From: Flavobacteriales bacterium
GTDB lineage: Bacteria; Bacteroidota; Bacteroidia; Flavobacteriales; Flavobacteriaceae
Assembly (NCBI GenBank): GCA_027066995.1
Contig: JAMOMQ010000013.1
Location: 1 to 56,806, forward strand
Length of the DNA: 56,806 nt
Direction of reading: 5' to 3'
Shown: piece after piece, positions 27,280 through 35,570 of the stretch
How positions within the stretch are numbered: the stretch's first letter is position 1
Layout: every line of letters begins with the position of its first letter
The notes under the pieces: generated by a model
Told to the model about the DNA's origin: nothing
Databases searched by the model: none
The model's input: only the letters and a program-made list of their open reading frames with translations
Position numbers and translations under genes: made by a program

Positions 27280-28046
27280 AGTTAGTTGTAGATATAGGTA
27301 ATACAAATATAGTTGTCGGGCTAAAAAAACAGAAACAATGGGTGCATATCTGGCGTATGCATACTAGCAAACAAGCCACAGAGTTAGATTATAATATGAA
27401 ATTACAAAGTGTTTTGTGGGAGTTGGGAGTGTCGCCGGATGAAATTGAACACAAAGTTTTGAGCACCGTTGTCCCGGAATTAAAAGATAGATTTTCAGAT
27501 TTGTTAAAAAAAATTAATTCTAATCCGGTTATAGTTTTAGATAAAAATATTTTTAAATTTCTTGATATTTATATTCCCAGTCCGGATGAAATTGGTTCTG
27601 ATTTGGTAGCCAATGCCTTGGCAGCCCATCATATTTATCATCAGGATATGATTATTATTGATTTTGGAACAGCTCTAACTTTTACGGTGATAAATAAAAA
27701 CGGAAAAATTTTGGGTGTTAATATTGCTCCGGGACTTAAAACGGCTCTCAATGCTTTGGGAGATAAAACAGCGCAATTGGACACCGTGCCTTTGGTTTTG
27801 CCCGAAAATCCGTTGGGAACAAATACCGAAACGGCCATGCAAAACGGTGTATTATTGGGGTATATAGGTTTAGTTTCTTACATGGTCGAAACCATAAAAA
27901 ATGAGGTCGGACAATCCTATAAAGTGTTGGTAACAGGAGGTTTGGTAAATGTTTTAAAACATAAAATACCGGTAATCGATTATCTTAATCAAAATTTGAC
28001 TTTGGAAGGTTTGGCTTTAATACCGGATTTGCTCAAAAATAATTAG
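27276..28046 (+). CDS. coaX: Type III pantothenate kinase
   Basis: A 256-aa ASKHA-fold kinase catalysing the first step of CoA synthesis (pantothenate to 4'-phosphopantothenate) with a monovalent cation and no feedback by CoA. Motifs are the phosphate-1 DIGNTNIVVG at the N-terminus, PDEIGSDLVANALAAHH, and the phosphate-2 IIDFGTALTFTVI, then PGLKTALNAL. Size is typical. It shares ATGA with the preceding kinase gene, so both lie on one transcript. Confidence 0.95.
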   Translation: MKLVVDIGNTNIVVGLKKQKQWVHIWRMHTSKQATELDYNMKLQSVLWELGVSPDEIEHKVLSTVVPELKDRFSDLLKKINSNPVIVLDKNIFKFLDIYIPSPDEIGSDLVANALAAHHIYHQDMIIIDFGTALTFTVINKNGKILGVNIAPGLKTALNALGDKTAQLDTVPLVLPENPLGTNTETAMQNGVLLGYIGLVSYMVETIKNEVGQSYKVLVTGGLVNVLKHKIPVIDYLNQNLTLEGLALIPDLLKNN

Positions 28047-28122
28047 TAAAATTGATGTTTAAATTAATTTTAATTTTTAAAACTAATAACTTATCTTTGC
28101 AGTCAGCTAAATAAATTTGACT

Positions 28123-28890
28123 ATGGCAGTTTATAAAAAGAAAGGGTATAAAAAAGAGAAAAAAAACAACAACGATTTGGCACATTTGACCAAAGAAAGT
28201 ACTACCGCTGAGGTGTTTACTTCTTTAGATGAGGGTGCTTCCAAGTTAGAAAAGTTTTTAGAAAAAAATCAAAAATGGATTTTCACAGGTTTAGCGGCTA
28301 TTATAGTATTGGTAGCCGGTTATATGTGGTATGATCAAAATGTAAAAATTCCGCATGAGCAAGAAGCCATAGATAATCTTTCTACCGCACAGATTTATTT
28401 TGATAAAGGCATAAACGAAAGCGATGACAAATTGATGAAGGAAGATTTTGATAAAGCTTTAAACGGAGCCGACGGTAAATACGGATTTTTACAAGTCAAT
28501 GAAAAATACAGTGGTACCAAAGCTGCTAATTTGGCTAACTATTATATCGGCATGATTTATTATAAAAACGGGGATTATAAAAATGCCGTTTCTTATTTGT
28601 CAAAGTTTAAAGGTAACGATGATATTTTGCAACCTACAGCTTACGGCACTATAGGTGATGCTTTTGTAGAGTTGGAACAACCGGACGAAGCACTTAAATA
28701 TTATGAAAAAGCAGCCAAAGCATCAGACAATGAATATACGGCCCCCTTATATTATTTTAAAGCCGGAAAATTAGCCTTGGATAATGGTGACAAAACAAAA
28801 GCTCATAAATATTTCTTAATTATAAAAGAAAAATATCCAAAATCAAAAGAAGCTAAAAACATTGATGTTTATTTAATACAGGCCGAATAA
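28123..28890 (+). CDS. Tetratricopeptide-repeat inner-membrane protein
   Basis: A 255-aa protein: a basic lysine-rich cytoplasmic head (KKKGYKKEKKNNN), a single transmembrane helix (about 51-68, WIFTGLAAIIVLVAGYMWY) and a periplasmic TPR domain of four to five repeats (e.g. LANYYIGMIYYKNGDYKNA). Architecture resembles YfgM-type chaperone-associated proteins. In many Flavobacteriia this gene immediately precedes ribH and mutL. The start is ATG 28123; an in-frame TTG six bases upstream is less likely. A -7-like box TATCTTTG lies at 28092-28099. A strong terminator follows. Confidence 0.85.
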   Translation: MAVYKKKGYKKEKKNNNDLAHLTKESTTAEVFTSLDEGASKLEKFLEKNQKWIFTGLAAIIVLVAGYMWYDQNVKIPHEQEAIDNLSTAQIYFDKGINESDDKLMKEDFDKALNGADGKYGFLQVNEKYSGTKAANLANYYIGMIYYKNGDYKNAVSYLSKFKGNDDILQPTAYGTIGDAFVELEQPDEALKYYEKAAKASDNEYTAPLYYFKAGKLALDNGDKTKAHKYFLIIKEKYPKSKEAKNIDVYLIQAE

Positions 28891-28910
28891 AAAATATTTT
28901 CTTTATGATG

Positions 28911-28936
28911 AAGCCCTGTTTTTCAGGGCTTTTTTA
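28911..28936 (+). terminator. Rho-independent terminator
   Basis: An 8-bp perfect stem AAGCCCTG (28911-28918)/CAGGGCTT (28924-28931) with a T-tract to 28936. It lies 20 bp after the TPR gene. Confidence 0.9.
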
Positions 28937-28972
28937 TTACAATAAATTTGATGATAAGTATTTTATTCCGGC

Positions 28973-29004
28973 TTGACAAAACCCGCATAACTTTTGTATT
29001 TTTG
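28973..29004 (+). promoter_or_regulatory. Bacteroidota-type promoter for the 29020-mutL-holA transcript
   Basis: TTG (28973-28975), 21 bp and TATTTTTG (28997-29004), 15 bp before the ATG at 29020. It probably serves the small membrane protein, mutL and holA. Confidence 0.5.
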
Positions 29005-29019
29005 TAAAAAGTCCGTATT

Positions 29020-29289
29020 ATGAAATCATTTTTTAAATTGCAGAAGAATAAAAAATTCGGATACACACCGCGTTATTACGATGAACGAAAAGAACGATTG
29101 GAAAATCTGAAAAAACAATACAATCAAGAAGAAATATCCGTGGAGGAACGTATGCGCGGCAAATTTAAACGTCCACAAAAACAAACTATGCCCGGCTTGT
29201 TTTCAGGCGCCACATTACGCACTTTTTTAATCCTCGGCATTTTAGTTTTAGTCGTATATTATTTACTTAAAAAATACCAATTGATTTAA
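29020..29289 (+). CDS. Small C-terminal-anchored membrane protein
   Basis: An 89-aa conserved protein, basic and hydrophilic for about 65 residues (KKFGYTPRYYDERKERLENL, KFKRPQKQTMPG), with one hydrophobic helix at the C-terminus (about 68-85, TFLILGILVLVVYYLL). It matches the short protein that in many Flavobacteriia sits between ribH and mutL and has been misnamed 'riboflavin synthase subunit beta'. No enzyme motif is visible. ribH itself is absent here. Its stop overlaps the mutL start (TAATG), so translation is coupled. Function unknown. Confidence 0.8.
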   Translation: MKSFFKLQKNKKFGYTPRYYDERKERLENLKKQYNQEEISVEERMRGKFKRPQKQTMPGLFSGATLRTFLILGILVLVVYYLLKKYQLI

Positions 29290-31115
29290 TGACATCCGGA
29301 AGAATTAAATTATTACCTGATCACGTAGCCAATCAAATAGCAGCCGGAGAAGTGGTGCAAAGACCGGCTTCTGTAGTCAAAGAGCTGATGGAGAATGCTT
29401 TGGATGCCGGCGCAACTGACATAAAACTGATTGTTAAAGACGGGGGCAAAAGTTTGATACAAGTGGTGGATGACGGTCAAGGAATGAATGAATTGGATGC
29501 GCGTATGGCTTTTGAACGTCATGCCACCAGTAAAATAGCCGATGCCAAAGACTTGTTCAATTTACAAACCAAGGGGTTTAGAGGCGAAGCTTTGGCGTCA
29601 ATTGCTGCAGTAGCACATGTCGAAATGAAAACAAAACCCGAAGATGCCGAATTGGGAACACTCATCAAGATAGAGGGTAGCAAATTGGTGCAACAAGTGC
29701 CGGTGGCTACTGCGAAAGGTACTAGTATAGCCGTTAAAAATTTGTTTTATAATATACCCGCACGACGCAAATTTTTAAAATCCATACAGGTCGAAATGCG
29801 TCATGTCAATGAGGAGTTTTTTAGACTGGCTCTGGCACATCCCAACATTTCGTTTAGTTTGATACATAATGGTAATACGGTTTTTCAATTGCCAAAATCG
29901 AACCGTTTGCAGCGTATCAGTAATTTGTTTGGCCATAATATTTCAAAAAAACTGGTGCCGGTAAAAGAAGAAACGGATTATATCAAAATACACGGTTTTA
30001 TAGGCAAACCGGAATTTGCCAAATTAAGAAGAGGCGAACAATACTTTTTTGTCAATAACCGTTATATCAAGAGTCCTTATTTACATCATGCTCTGATGAC
30101 AGCCTATGACGGCCTAATAAAAGATAAAACTTATCCGTCTTATTTTTTATATTTTGATATTGATCCGCAACATATTGATGTTAATATTCATCCGACCAAA
30201 ACCGAAATAAAGTTTGATGATGAACAAACGGTTTATTCCATTTTAAAAGTAGCCGCCAAACACAGCTTGGGACAGTTTAATTTGTCACCTTCCATTGATT
30301 TTGACCACCGTCCCGATTTAGATGTTCCTTATAATTATCAAAAAAAATCGCCTGCTATGCCGCAGATTAATGTCGATCCTGATTTTAATCCCTTTAAGGA
30401 AGACGATTTTGGACAACCGGCCAAAATATCGCCCAAACGGATGGAAAAACAATTGGCCTACTGGGAAAATTTGATGCATGAAACCCGGGATTTGTCCGAT
30501 GATTTAACAGAGCAAACAAACAGGTCAACACCATCATTGGATATAGAAAGTCGTATTAATTATAAGACTTTTCAACTGAAACAAAAATATATAGTAACCA
30601 ATCAAAACGGCCATTTACTGATTATTAATCAACACAGGGCACACCAACTGGTTTTATATCATGATTTGATGCGACACCTACAAACCGGTAAAATGCCAAT
30701 GCAACAATTGATGTTTCCGGTTGAAATACAATTAAACCCTTTGGACTTGGACAGGCTAAAAACATTTCAACCAAAAATAAGCCGGATGGGATTTGAAATA
30801 CTTATTGAAAAAGACAAAGTGCTTATTAAAGCTGTGCCGGCACCGCTCAAAACGGCTGCCATTACGGAGGTTGTTGAATCCGTTTTAAAGGAATTGAGTT
30901 TTGAAAACACCGGAGAATTGTCGCATATAGAAACTCTAATGGCGCAGATTATTGCAGAACAATCGGCTGTCAAAACCGGCCAAACACTCGAAGAGTCCGA
31001 GATGCAAAATCTGGTGCAAGCCTTATTTCGTCTTGAAGAGTCCCGTTACACACCCAAAGGTAAAAAAGTTTTTGTTGAAATATCATCCACAGATATTGAC
31101 AGGCGCTTTTCATAA
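29289..31115 (+). CDS. mutL: DNA mismatch repair protein MutL
   Basis: A 608-aa GHKL ATPase that links MutS mismatch recognition to strand removal. The N-terminal ATPase motifs are intact: IAAGEVVQRPASVVKELMENALDAGAT, DDGQGM and ATSKI...TKGFRGEALASI. A linker of about 90 residues leads to the C-terminal dimerisation domain (about 420-608). At the place of the MutL endonuclease motif DQHA-x2-E-x4-E this protein has NQHRAHQLVLYH, so the nuclease signature is not conserved. Overlaps the upstream gene by one base, and holA follows after 17 bp. Confidence 0.95.
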   Translation: MTSGRIKLLPDHVANQIAAGEVVQRPASVVKELMENALDAGATDIKLIVKDGGKSLIQVVDDGQGMNELDARMAFERHATSKIADAKDLFNLQTKGFRGEALASIAAVAHVEMKTKPEDAELGTLIKIEGSKLVQQVPVATAKGTSIAVKNLFYNIPARRKFLKSIQVEMRHVNEEFFRLALAHPNISFSLIHNGNTVFQLPKSNRLQRISNLFGHNISKKLVPVKEETDYIKIHGFIGKPEFAKLRRGEQYFFVNNRYIKSPYLHHALMTAYDGLIKDKTYPSYFLYFDIDPQHIDVNIHPTKTEIKFDDEQTVYSILKVAAKHSLGQFNLSPSIDFDHRPDLDVPYNYQKKSPAMPQINVDPDFNPFKEDDFGQPAKISPKRMEKQLAYWENLMHETRDLSDDLTEQTNRSTPSLDIESRINYKTFQLKQKYIVTNQNGHLLIINQHRAHQLVLYHDLMRHLQTGKMPMQQLMFPVEIQLNPLDLDRLKTFQPKISRMGFEILIEKDKVLIKAVPAPLKTAAITEVVESVLKELSFENTGELSHIETLMAQIIAEQSAVKTGQTLEESEMQNLVQALFRLEESRYTPKGKKVFVEISSTDIDRRFS

Positions 31116-31132
31116 TAAATTATGTTAAACTT

Positions 31133-32146
31133 ATGAATGAAGCACATTTAATCATAGAAGATCTTAAAAACGGTGTTATCAAACCTGTATATTTTTTATC
31201 GGGAGAAGAACCCTTTTTTATTGACCAAATCAGTCAGTATATTGAAAATCATTTGCTGCCCGAAACTGCTAAAGGTTTTGATCAAATGATTGTATACGGA
31301 CTCGATGTTAATTTGCCCGATTTGATTTTACAAGCCCGCCGTTTTCCCATGATAGGGGATAAGCAGGTTATTATTGTCAAAGAGGCACAACATTTATTTA
31401 AGAAAAAATCGGATCATGAAGCTTTGGAATCTTATTTAAACAATCCGGCAGACACTACTGTTTTGGTGTTCAATTATAAGTATAAAAAACTTGATAAACG
31501 CAAAAAGATTTATAAGCAAATATTAAAACAGGGCGTTTATTTTGAAAGCAAAAAACTATATGAATCGGATACTTTAAAATGGATTGTGGCTACTGTCAAA
31601 CAAATGGGACACAGTATCGATATGAAGAGTGCTCAAATGCTGATTGATTTTTTAGGCACTGATTTGGCCAAAATTTATAATGAACTCAATAAATTAAATA
31701 TTATCATTTCGCCAAACACAGCCATTACGCCGGAAATTGTTGAAAAAAATATAGGTATCAGTAAAGACTACAATAATTTTGAATTAAAATCGGCTATTGC
31801 TACCGGCGATTATATCAAGGCACAAAAAATAATCAATTATTTCTCGGCCAATCCTAAAGAACATCCCATAGTGGTAACTGTGGCTATTTTGTATAATTTT
31901 TTTAGAGATTTGTTTGTTTATCACAGTCTAAATGACAAGTCGCAATATGCGGCAGCCAAAGCCATGGGAGTAAATCCGTATTTTGTTAAAGAATACCAAA
32001 CGGCAGCCCGCAGATATCCAATGAAAAAAGTAACCCGCAATATAGCCGCTCTAAAATCTGCTGATCTCAAAAGTAAAGGGCTTTCTTCGGGTAGTATGAC
32101 CCAAAAAGATATACTTAACGAATTGTTATTTGTCTTAATGCACTAA
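31133..32146 (+). CDS. holA: DNA polymerase III subunit delta
   Basis: A 337-aa clamp-loader delta subunit that opens the beta sliding clamp. N-terminal signature YFLSGEEPFFIDQI, then QARRFPMIGDKQVIIVKEA in the AAA+ domain, and C-terminal helical domain with SAIATGDYIKAQKIINYF and KEYQTAARRYP. Length is typical. Its stop codon (32144-32146) overlaps the stop of the convergent gene at 32143, leaving no room for a terminator between them. Confidence 0.93.
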   Translation: MNEAHLIIEDLKNGVIKPVYFLSGEEPFFIDQISQYIENHLLPETAKGFDQMIVYGLDVNLPDLILQARRFPMIGDKQVIIVKEAQHLFKKKSDHEALESYLNNPADTTVLVFNYKYKKLDKRKKIYKQILKQGVYFESKKLYESDTLKWIVATVKQMGHSIDMKSAQMLIDFLGTDLAKIYNELNKLNIIISPNTAITPEIVEKNIGISKDYNNFELKSAIATGDYIKAQKIINYFSANPKEHPIVVTVAILYNFFRDLFVYHSLNDKSQYAAAKAMGVNPYFVKEYQTAARRYPMKKVTRNIAALKSADLKSKGLSSGSMTQKDILNELLFVLMH

Positions 32147-32700
32147 AAACGGCCGCCTTTATGTTCGTCTTGCCATTTTTTAAGGGCATCCCATTCACCG
32201 TTTAAAGCCATTTTGGCTTGAAAAGGCCAACTTTCGGGATTATGAACTTTGTAGTTGGGGCCGGCTTTGTCCAAAACAGCTTGTATATATGAAATTTCTG
32301 CTTTTGATAAATCATCCCAAGTATAAATACGGGCTTCATATAACAGTTGTTCTATCTTGGGGCCGATACCTTCCACTATTTTCAAATCGTCTTTTTTGGC
32401 AGGCTCTTGGTTTGCTTTAAAGGTTAATAGCGCTTTCTTTTGATTGTTTTTACAATCATCCAATTCTTTTTGTAGTCGTTTTAATTCATTCTTATTGATA
32501 TCCAATTGATTCTCTAAAAGCGTATTTTTATGAGAGAGGTCATCTAAACGAGCTTGATTGTTGTTGTTTTTTGATAGAAAATAACGTAATAAATAGCCTA
32601 AGATAAAGGCTATCAAAAGCATTAAAATAATTTCAAATGTTGCAGTGCCTTTGCCGTAAGAATCTGCGGCACTGAATAAACCGCTGACTAATAAATTCAT
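32143..32700 (-). CDS. Membrane-anchored helix-hairpin-helix-like protein
   Basis: A 185-aa protein. An N-terminal hydrophobic helix (about 20-42, IILMLLIAFILGYLLRYFL) is followed by a coiled coil (about 50-85, LLENQLDINKNELKRLQKEL) and a C-terminal domain beginning DDLKIVEGIGPKIEQLLYEA. That last motif is a helix-hairpin-helix of the COG3743 'predicted flap-endonuclease-like' group, although no nuclease residues are visible. The end (NPESWPFQAKMALNGEWDALKKWQDEHKGG) occurs in many Bacteroidota proteins. It is encoded 4 bp after the OmpA-like gene. Function unknown; tethering or protein-protein contact is as plausible as DNA binding. Confidence 0.75.
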   Translation of the reverse strand: MNLLVSGLFSAADSYGKGTATFEIILMLLIAFILGYLLRYFLSKNNNNQARLDDLSHKNTLLENQLDINKNELKRLQKELDDCKNNQKKALLTFKANQEPAKKDDLKIVEGIGPKIEQLLYEARIYTWDDLSKAEISYIQAVLDKAGPNYKVHNPESWPFQAKMALNGEWDALKKWQDEHKGGRF

Positions 32701-32704
32701 AATA

Positions 32705-33565
32705 TTAATTTTTTATTAAACTGATTTCAACTCTTCTGTTTTGTTGCCTGCCTTCTTTGGTATTGTTATCTGCGACAGGTTCAGTATCACCGGCAGATTT
32801 TACAATAATTCTATCGGCGTCAATACCATTATTAATCAATACTTTTTTAATACGATTGGCACGTTTGAGTCCTAAAATTTTATTGGCTTTGGGGCTACCG
32901 CTATTGTCGGTATGTCCCACAACCAAAATGTTATATGCCGGATTGGATTTAATTTTTTGACTCAATCCTTTTAAATAATTTATAATGGTTTTGTTTTTAA
33001 TTTCTTTGGTTGAATTTAAAGGGAAATGGATGGCTGTTTTGCCGTTGTCTTGTTCTTGAACAAAGTTATTATATGTTATCCACCGGATATGATTTTTATA
33101 AGCATTGATATAATAAGGATGAGGGGTGGGCGAGCCTTGTAATAATTGACCACGCGTCATTACCAAGTTGGTATCTATGTCTTTTGAAATTAATTTTTTA
33201 ATAGCTTCGGCACGTGCCAAGCCCAAATTGTCATAAGTAGTATTATTGGGTTCATTGTTATAATATGGCGATTCAATACGTAATTTTTTACCTTCTGCTT
33301 GCAGCTGTTTAATTGATTTTATTTCGGCTTGCCACCGGGTGGTATCTGCTATTTTGACCTTAGACTGTCCCCATAAAAAATAAAGCAAATCATGTTTGAT
33401 GGTTTTTTTAACGGCACTCGTAGTATCTGTTGATTTTTCAGGGGTTTTTATGGCTGTATTTGGCTGATTTTGACAAAATCCTTTTATTTTACATACATAC
33501 CAATAAGTGCTGCCGCTACCCCATAATAAAAAGAGAAAAATGACCCCGATAGATCTGGCATTCAT
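32705..33565 (-). CDS. OmpA-family protein with inner-membrane anchor
   Basis: A 286-aa protein with an N-terminal hydrophobic helix (about 7-24) and a C-terminal OmpA-like peptidoglycan-binding domain (about 185-286: ILVVGHTDNSGSPKANKILG, LKRANRIKKVL, and the final GRQQNRRVEISL). The middle (about 80-140, LRIESPYYNNEP...NLGLARAEAIKKLI) looks like a second, degenerate OmpA-type module. It probably links the envelope to peptidoglycan. It is first in a two-gene minus-strand operon with the helix-hairpin-helix-like protein. Confidence 0.85.
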   Translation of the reverse strand: MNARSIGVIFLFLLWGSGSTYWYVCKIKGFCQNQPNTAIKTPEKSTDTTSAVKKTIKHDLLYFLWGQSKVKIADTTRWQAEIKSIKQLQAEGKKLRIESPYYNNEPNNTTYDNLGLARAEAIKKLISKDIDTNLVMTRGQLLQGSPTPHPYYINAYKNHIRWITYNNFVQEQDNGKTAIHFPLNSTKEIKNKTIINYLKGLSQKIKSNPAYNILVVGHTDNSGSPKANKILGLKRANRIKKVLINNGIDADRIIVKSAGDTEPVADNNTKEGRQQNRRVEISLIKN

Positions 33566-34002
33566 AGATTAAATTTTAAGTTAATATAATAATGATATTA
33601 TAATCTTACGGTAAAAATATTAAATTTTAATTAAAAATAAAAACATTTGGATTGTTTTTTTATTATTAAATGTTAATTTTATATGAAAATCTCGTTAGCA
33701 AGCCCTACTTAATTAAGATTAAAACGTAGTGGAAGTTGTAGCTACAAGTGAGTATTTTGGATGTGGCGTAAGTGAAACAGAAACAGAACATTAGATTAAT
33801 TTATATTTGTATTTAGTTTTAGTTGCTGATATATAATGTTCGTTTAAAGTAAATTGATTATCAATAAATTATTATAATTTAAGAAATTAAATTGTTTGAT
33901 TTATGGCTAATCGGCATAAATTTTAACATAAAAAAATAGGGTTTTGATATCGTTTTTATAATTTTGCATCGTATTTTTGCAAACTTCTAATTTTAAATTT
34001 TA
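33566..34002. other. Intergenic region (437 bp) holding a diverged repeat copy
   Basis: No convincing ORF or RNA gene is seen. It lies between the divergent OmpA-like gene and aat and must contain both promoters. TATTTTTG at 33972-33979 is a possible aat -7 box, with the nearest TTG 25 bp away, which is a little too far. A diverged copy of the 164-326 element is at 33721-33802. Confidence 0.6.
33721..33802. repeat. Diverged copy (B) of the MITE-like element interior
   Basis: This aligns without gaps to 228-309 of copy A, sharing blocks AAAACG-AGT, TAGCTACA, GAGTATTTT and a GAA-rich end before ATT-GA-TA. Roughly 70 percent of positions match by eye. The central hairpin is here a perfect 12-nt palindrome, TTGTAGCTACAA. 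The left terminal repeat is not recognisable. Confidence 0.5.
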
Positions 34003-34647
34003 ATGTTTCAGTTAAATCAAAATTCTTTTGTATTTCCTCCCGTTACTTTAGCTAACAGTTCCGGTTTATTGGCTTATGGAGGGGATTTGTCGGTAGAAAG
34101 ACTTTTGGTAGCTTACCGTAATGGTATTTTTCCTTGGTATGAAAAAAATGAGGAAATATTATGGTGGGCACCCAATCCGCGAATGGTTTTATTTCCTGAT
34201 GAAATTAAAATTTCAAAGAGTATGCGAGCTTTTCGTCGAAAAAGCAATTATAAAATTACACAAAATCAGAATTTTGAAGCTGTTATCAAGTCTTGTGCTC
34301 AAGTTCATAGAGGAGGACAAAAGGGCACTTGGTTACATGATGAAATGATTGAAGCTTATATCAAATTATATAAAATGGGCAAAGCCTTTTCTATTGAGGT
34401 ATGGAATGATAAAGATGAATTGGTCGGTGGGCTTTATGTTGTTATATCCGCCAAGCGCGTATGGACCGGTGAGAGTATGTTTCATTTAGAACCCAACACG
34501 TCAAAATTGGCTTTTATCCATTTGGCGGAAACCGCTCAAGAAAAAGATGTCAGTATTATAGACTGCCAATTATATACCGATCATTTGGCCAGTTTGGGGG
34601 CACGTGAAATACCGCGTGACGAATTTATGCTGTATTTGACGGACTAA
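34003..34647 (+). CDS. aat: Leucyl/phenylalanyl-tRNA-protein transferase
   Basis: A 214-aa enzyme that adds Leu or Phe to N-terminal Lys/Arg of proteins, making them ClpS/ClpAP substrates in the N-end rule pathway. Family blocks: FPPVTLANSSGLLAYGGDLS, AYRNGIFPWYEKNEEILWWAPNPRMVLFP, HRGGQKGTWLHDEM, VWTGESMF and ASLGAREIPRDEF. The usual GGLYGV block is slightly changed here (GGLYVVISAKRVW). Monocistronic, with a bidirectional hairpin before the convergent DUF1573 gene. Confidence 0.95.
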   Translation: MFQLNQNSFVFPPVTLANSSGLLAYGGDLSVERLLVAYRNGIFPWYEKNEEILWWAPNPRMVLFPDEIKISKSMRAFRRKSNYKITQNQNFEAVIKSCAQVHRGGQKGTWLHDEMIEAYIKLYKMGKAFSIEVWNDKDELVGGLYVVISAKRVWTGESMFHLEPNTSKLAFIHLAETAQEKDVSIIDCQLYTDHLASLGAREIPRDEFMLYLTD

Positions 34648-34696
34648 TATTAAAATATAAACCAATTTGGTATAATTCTGAAAGTGCCTATAAAAA

Positions 34697-34731
34697 AAGC
34701 CGCCTTAAAAAAAGCGGCTTAAAATTTTTTT
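34697..34731. terminator. Bidirectional terminator between aat and the DUF1573 gene
   Basis: Stem AAGCCGC (34697-34703)/GCGGCTT (34714-34720), preceded by seven A and followed by AAAATTTTTTT. It serves both convergent genes. Confidence 0.82.
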
Positions 34732-34743
34732 ATTTGATAATTC

Positions 34744-35163
34744 TTATTTTAATACGGGGCTGGCACTTTTTCTTTGCAAGTTGACCGCATTGGGATCTAC
34801 CACTTTTCCTTTTATTTTTAATATAACGACGTTGTTGCTGGCATTAGAATAAACGGTGATGGTTTTTCTAAAAGGGCCGGCACGGTGTGTGTTGTATTTA
34901 ACTACAATCTTGTCGGATTTGCCCGGCATAATAGGTTTGGTAGGTTTACTGGGCACTGTGCAACCGCAAGACGATTTAACACGATTGATAATAAGTGGTG
35001 CATCACCGGTATTGGTAAATTCAAATACGCGGGTGCCATCGGCATTTTTTTCAATAGTGCCGTAGTCTATTTCAGTTTGCTTAAACTCAATTTTAGCCTT
35101 TTTCTCTTGCGAAAAGCCTTGAAAGCTTAATATAATGGCGAATAAGAAAAGTATTTTTTTCAT
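34744..35163 (-). CDS. DUF1573-family periplasmic/surface protein
   Basis: A 139-aa protein with a signal peptide (about 1-18, FQGFSQ) and one Ig-like beta domain of the DUF1573 family: YGTIEKNADGTRVFEFTNTGDAPLII, SSCGCTVPSKP, VKYNTHRAGPFRKTITVYSN. The paired cysteines of 'SSCGCT' are conserved in the family. Members are abundant in Bacteroidota and resemble ASPM-SPD-2-Hydin domains. No biochemical role is known. Expressed from its own promoter at 35190-35218. Confidence 0.88.
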   Translation of the reverse strand: MKKILFLFAIILSFQGFSQEKKAKIEFKQTEIDYGTIEKNADGTRVFEFTNTGDAPLIINRVKSSCGCTVPSKPTKPIMPGKSDKIVVKYNTHRAGPFRKTITVYSNASNNVVILKIKGKVVDPNAVNLQRKSASPVLK

Positions 35164-35189
35164 GGTATTGTTTTTTTCATTTTAAAATT

Positions 35190-35218
35190 CAAAGTTATTA
35201 TTTTTTTTTAATGACCAA
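35190..35218 (-). promoter_or_regulatory. Bacteroidota-type promoter for the DUF1573 gene
   Basis: On the minus strand, TTG (35218-35216), 18 bp and TAACTTTG (35197-35190), then 26 bp to the ATG at 35163. Confidence 0.5.
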
Positions 35219-35369
35219 ATAAAATATTTGATTTTTTTGGTTTCCTTTAAACATTTTGCAAAAGTTATGCCAAAAATAAATATATAATGTGGCGTTTGTT
35301 TATGTCAGTTTGTGTATTGTGTGAAGAATAAAAATAATTATTCTCACACCTTCAAAAAAATCACTCATT

Positions 35370-35477
35370 GTCTTTCTCGACACAACTCCAAAACAAGTTC
35401 GGGGTTACTTGAATAGACATGTGGTATGTCCGTTCGGTGCTGTATTGAAGGACAAAATGCAGTGTGTCGAGAATGAC
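35370..35477. repeat. Imperfect inverted-repeat element in the DUF1573-valS gap
   Basis: GTCTTTCTCGACACA (35370-35384) is matched in inverse at 35463-35477 (14 of 15 positions) and bounds a 108-bp segment. Just inside the left arm lies a palindromic motif CTCCAAAACAAGTTCGGGG (35386-35404) that recurs at 38266-38284 and 52717-52735. No ORF. The rest of the 407-bp gap (35164-35570) holds the DUF1573 promoter and a -7-like box TATTTTTG (35536-35543) before valS. Confidence 0.6.
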
Positions 35478-35570
35478 TTAATATAACATACAATATTTTT
35501 AATCCTTTCCGGCATGACAAATTAAGAATAAATTGTATTTTTGTAACTTAATTAAAAATGCAGTAGTTTC

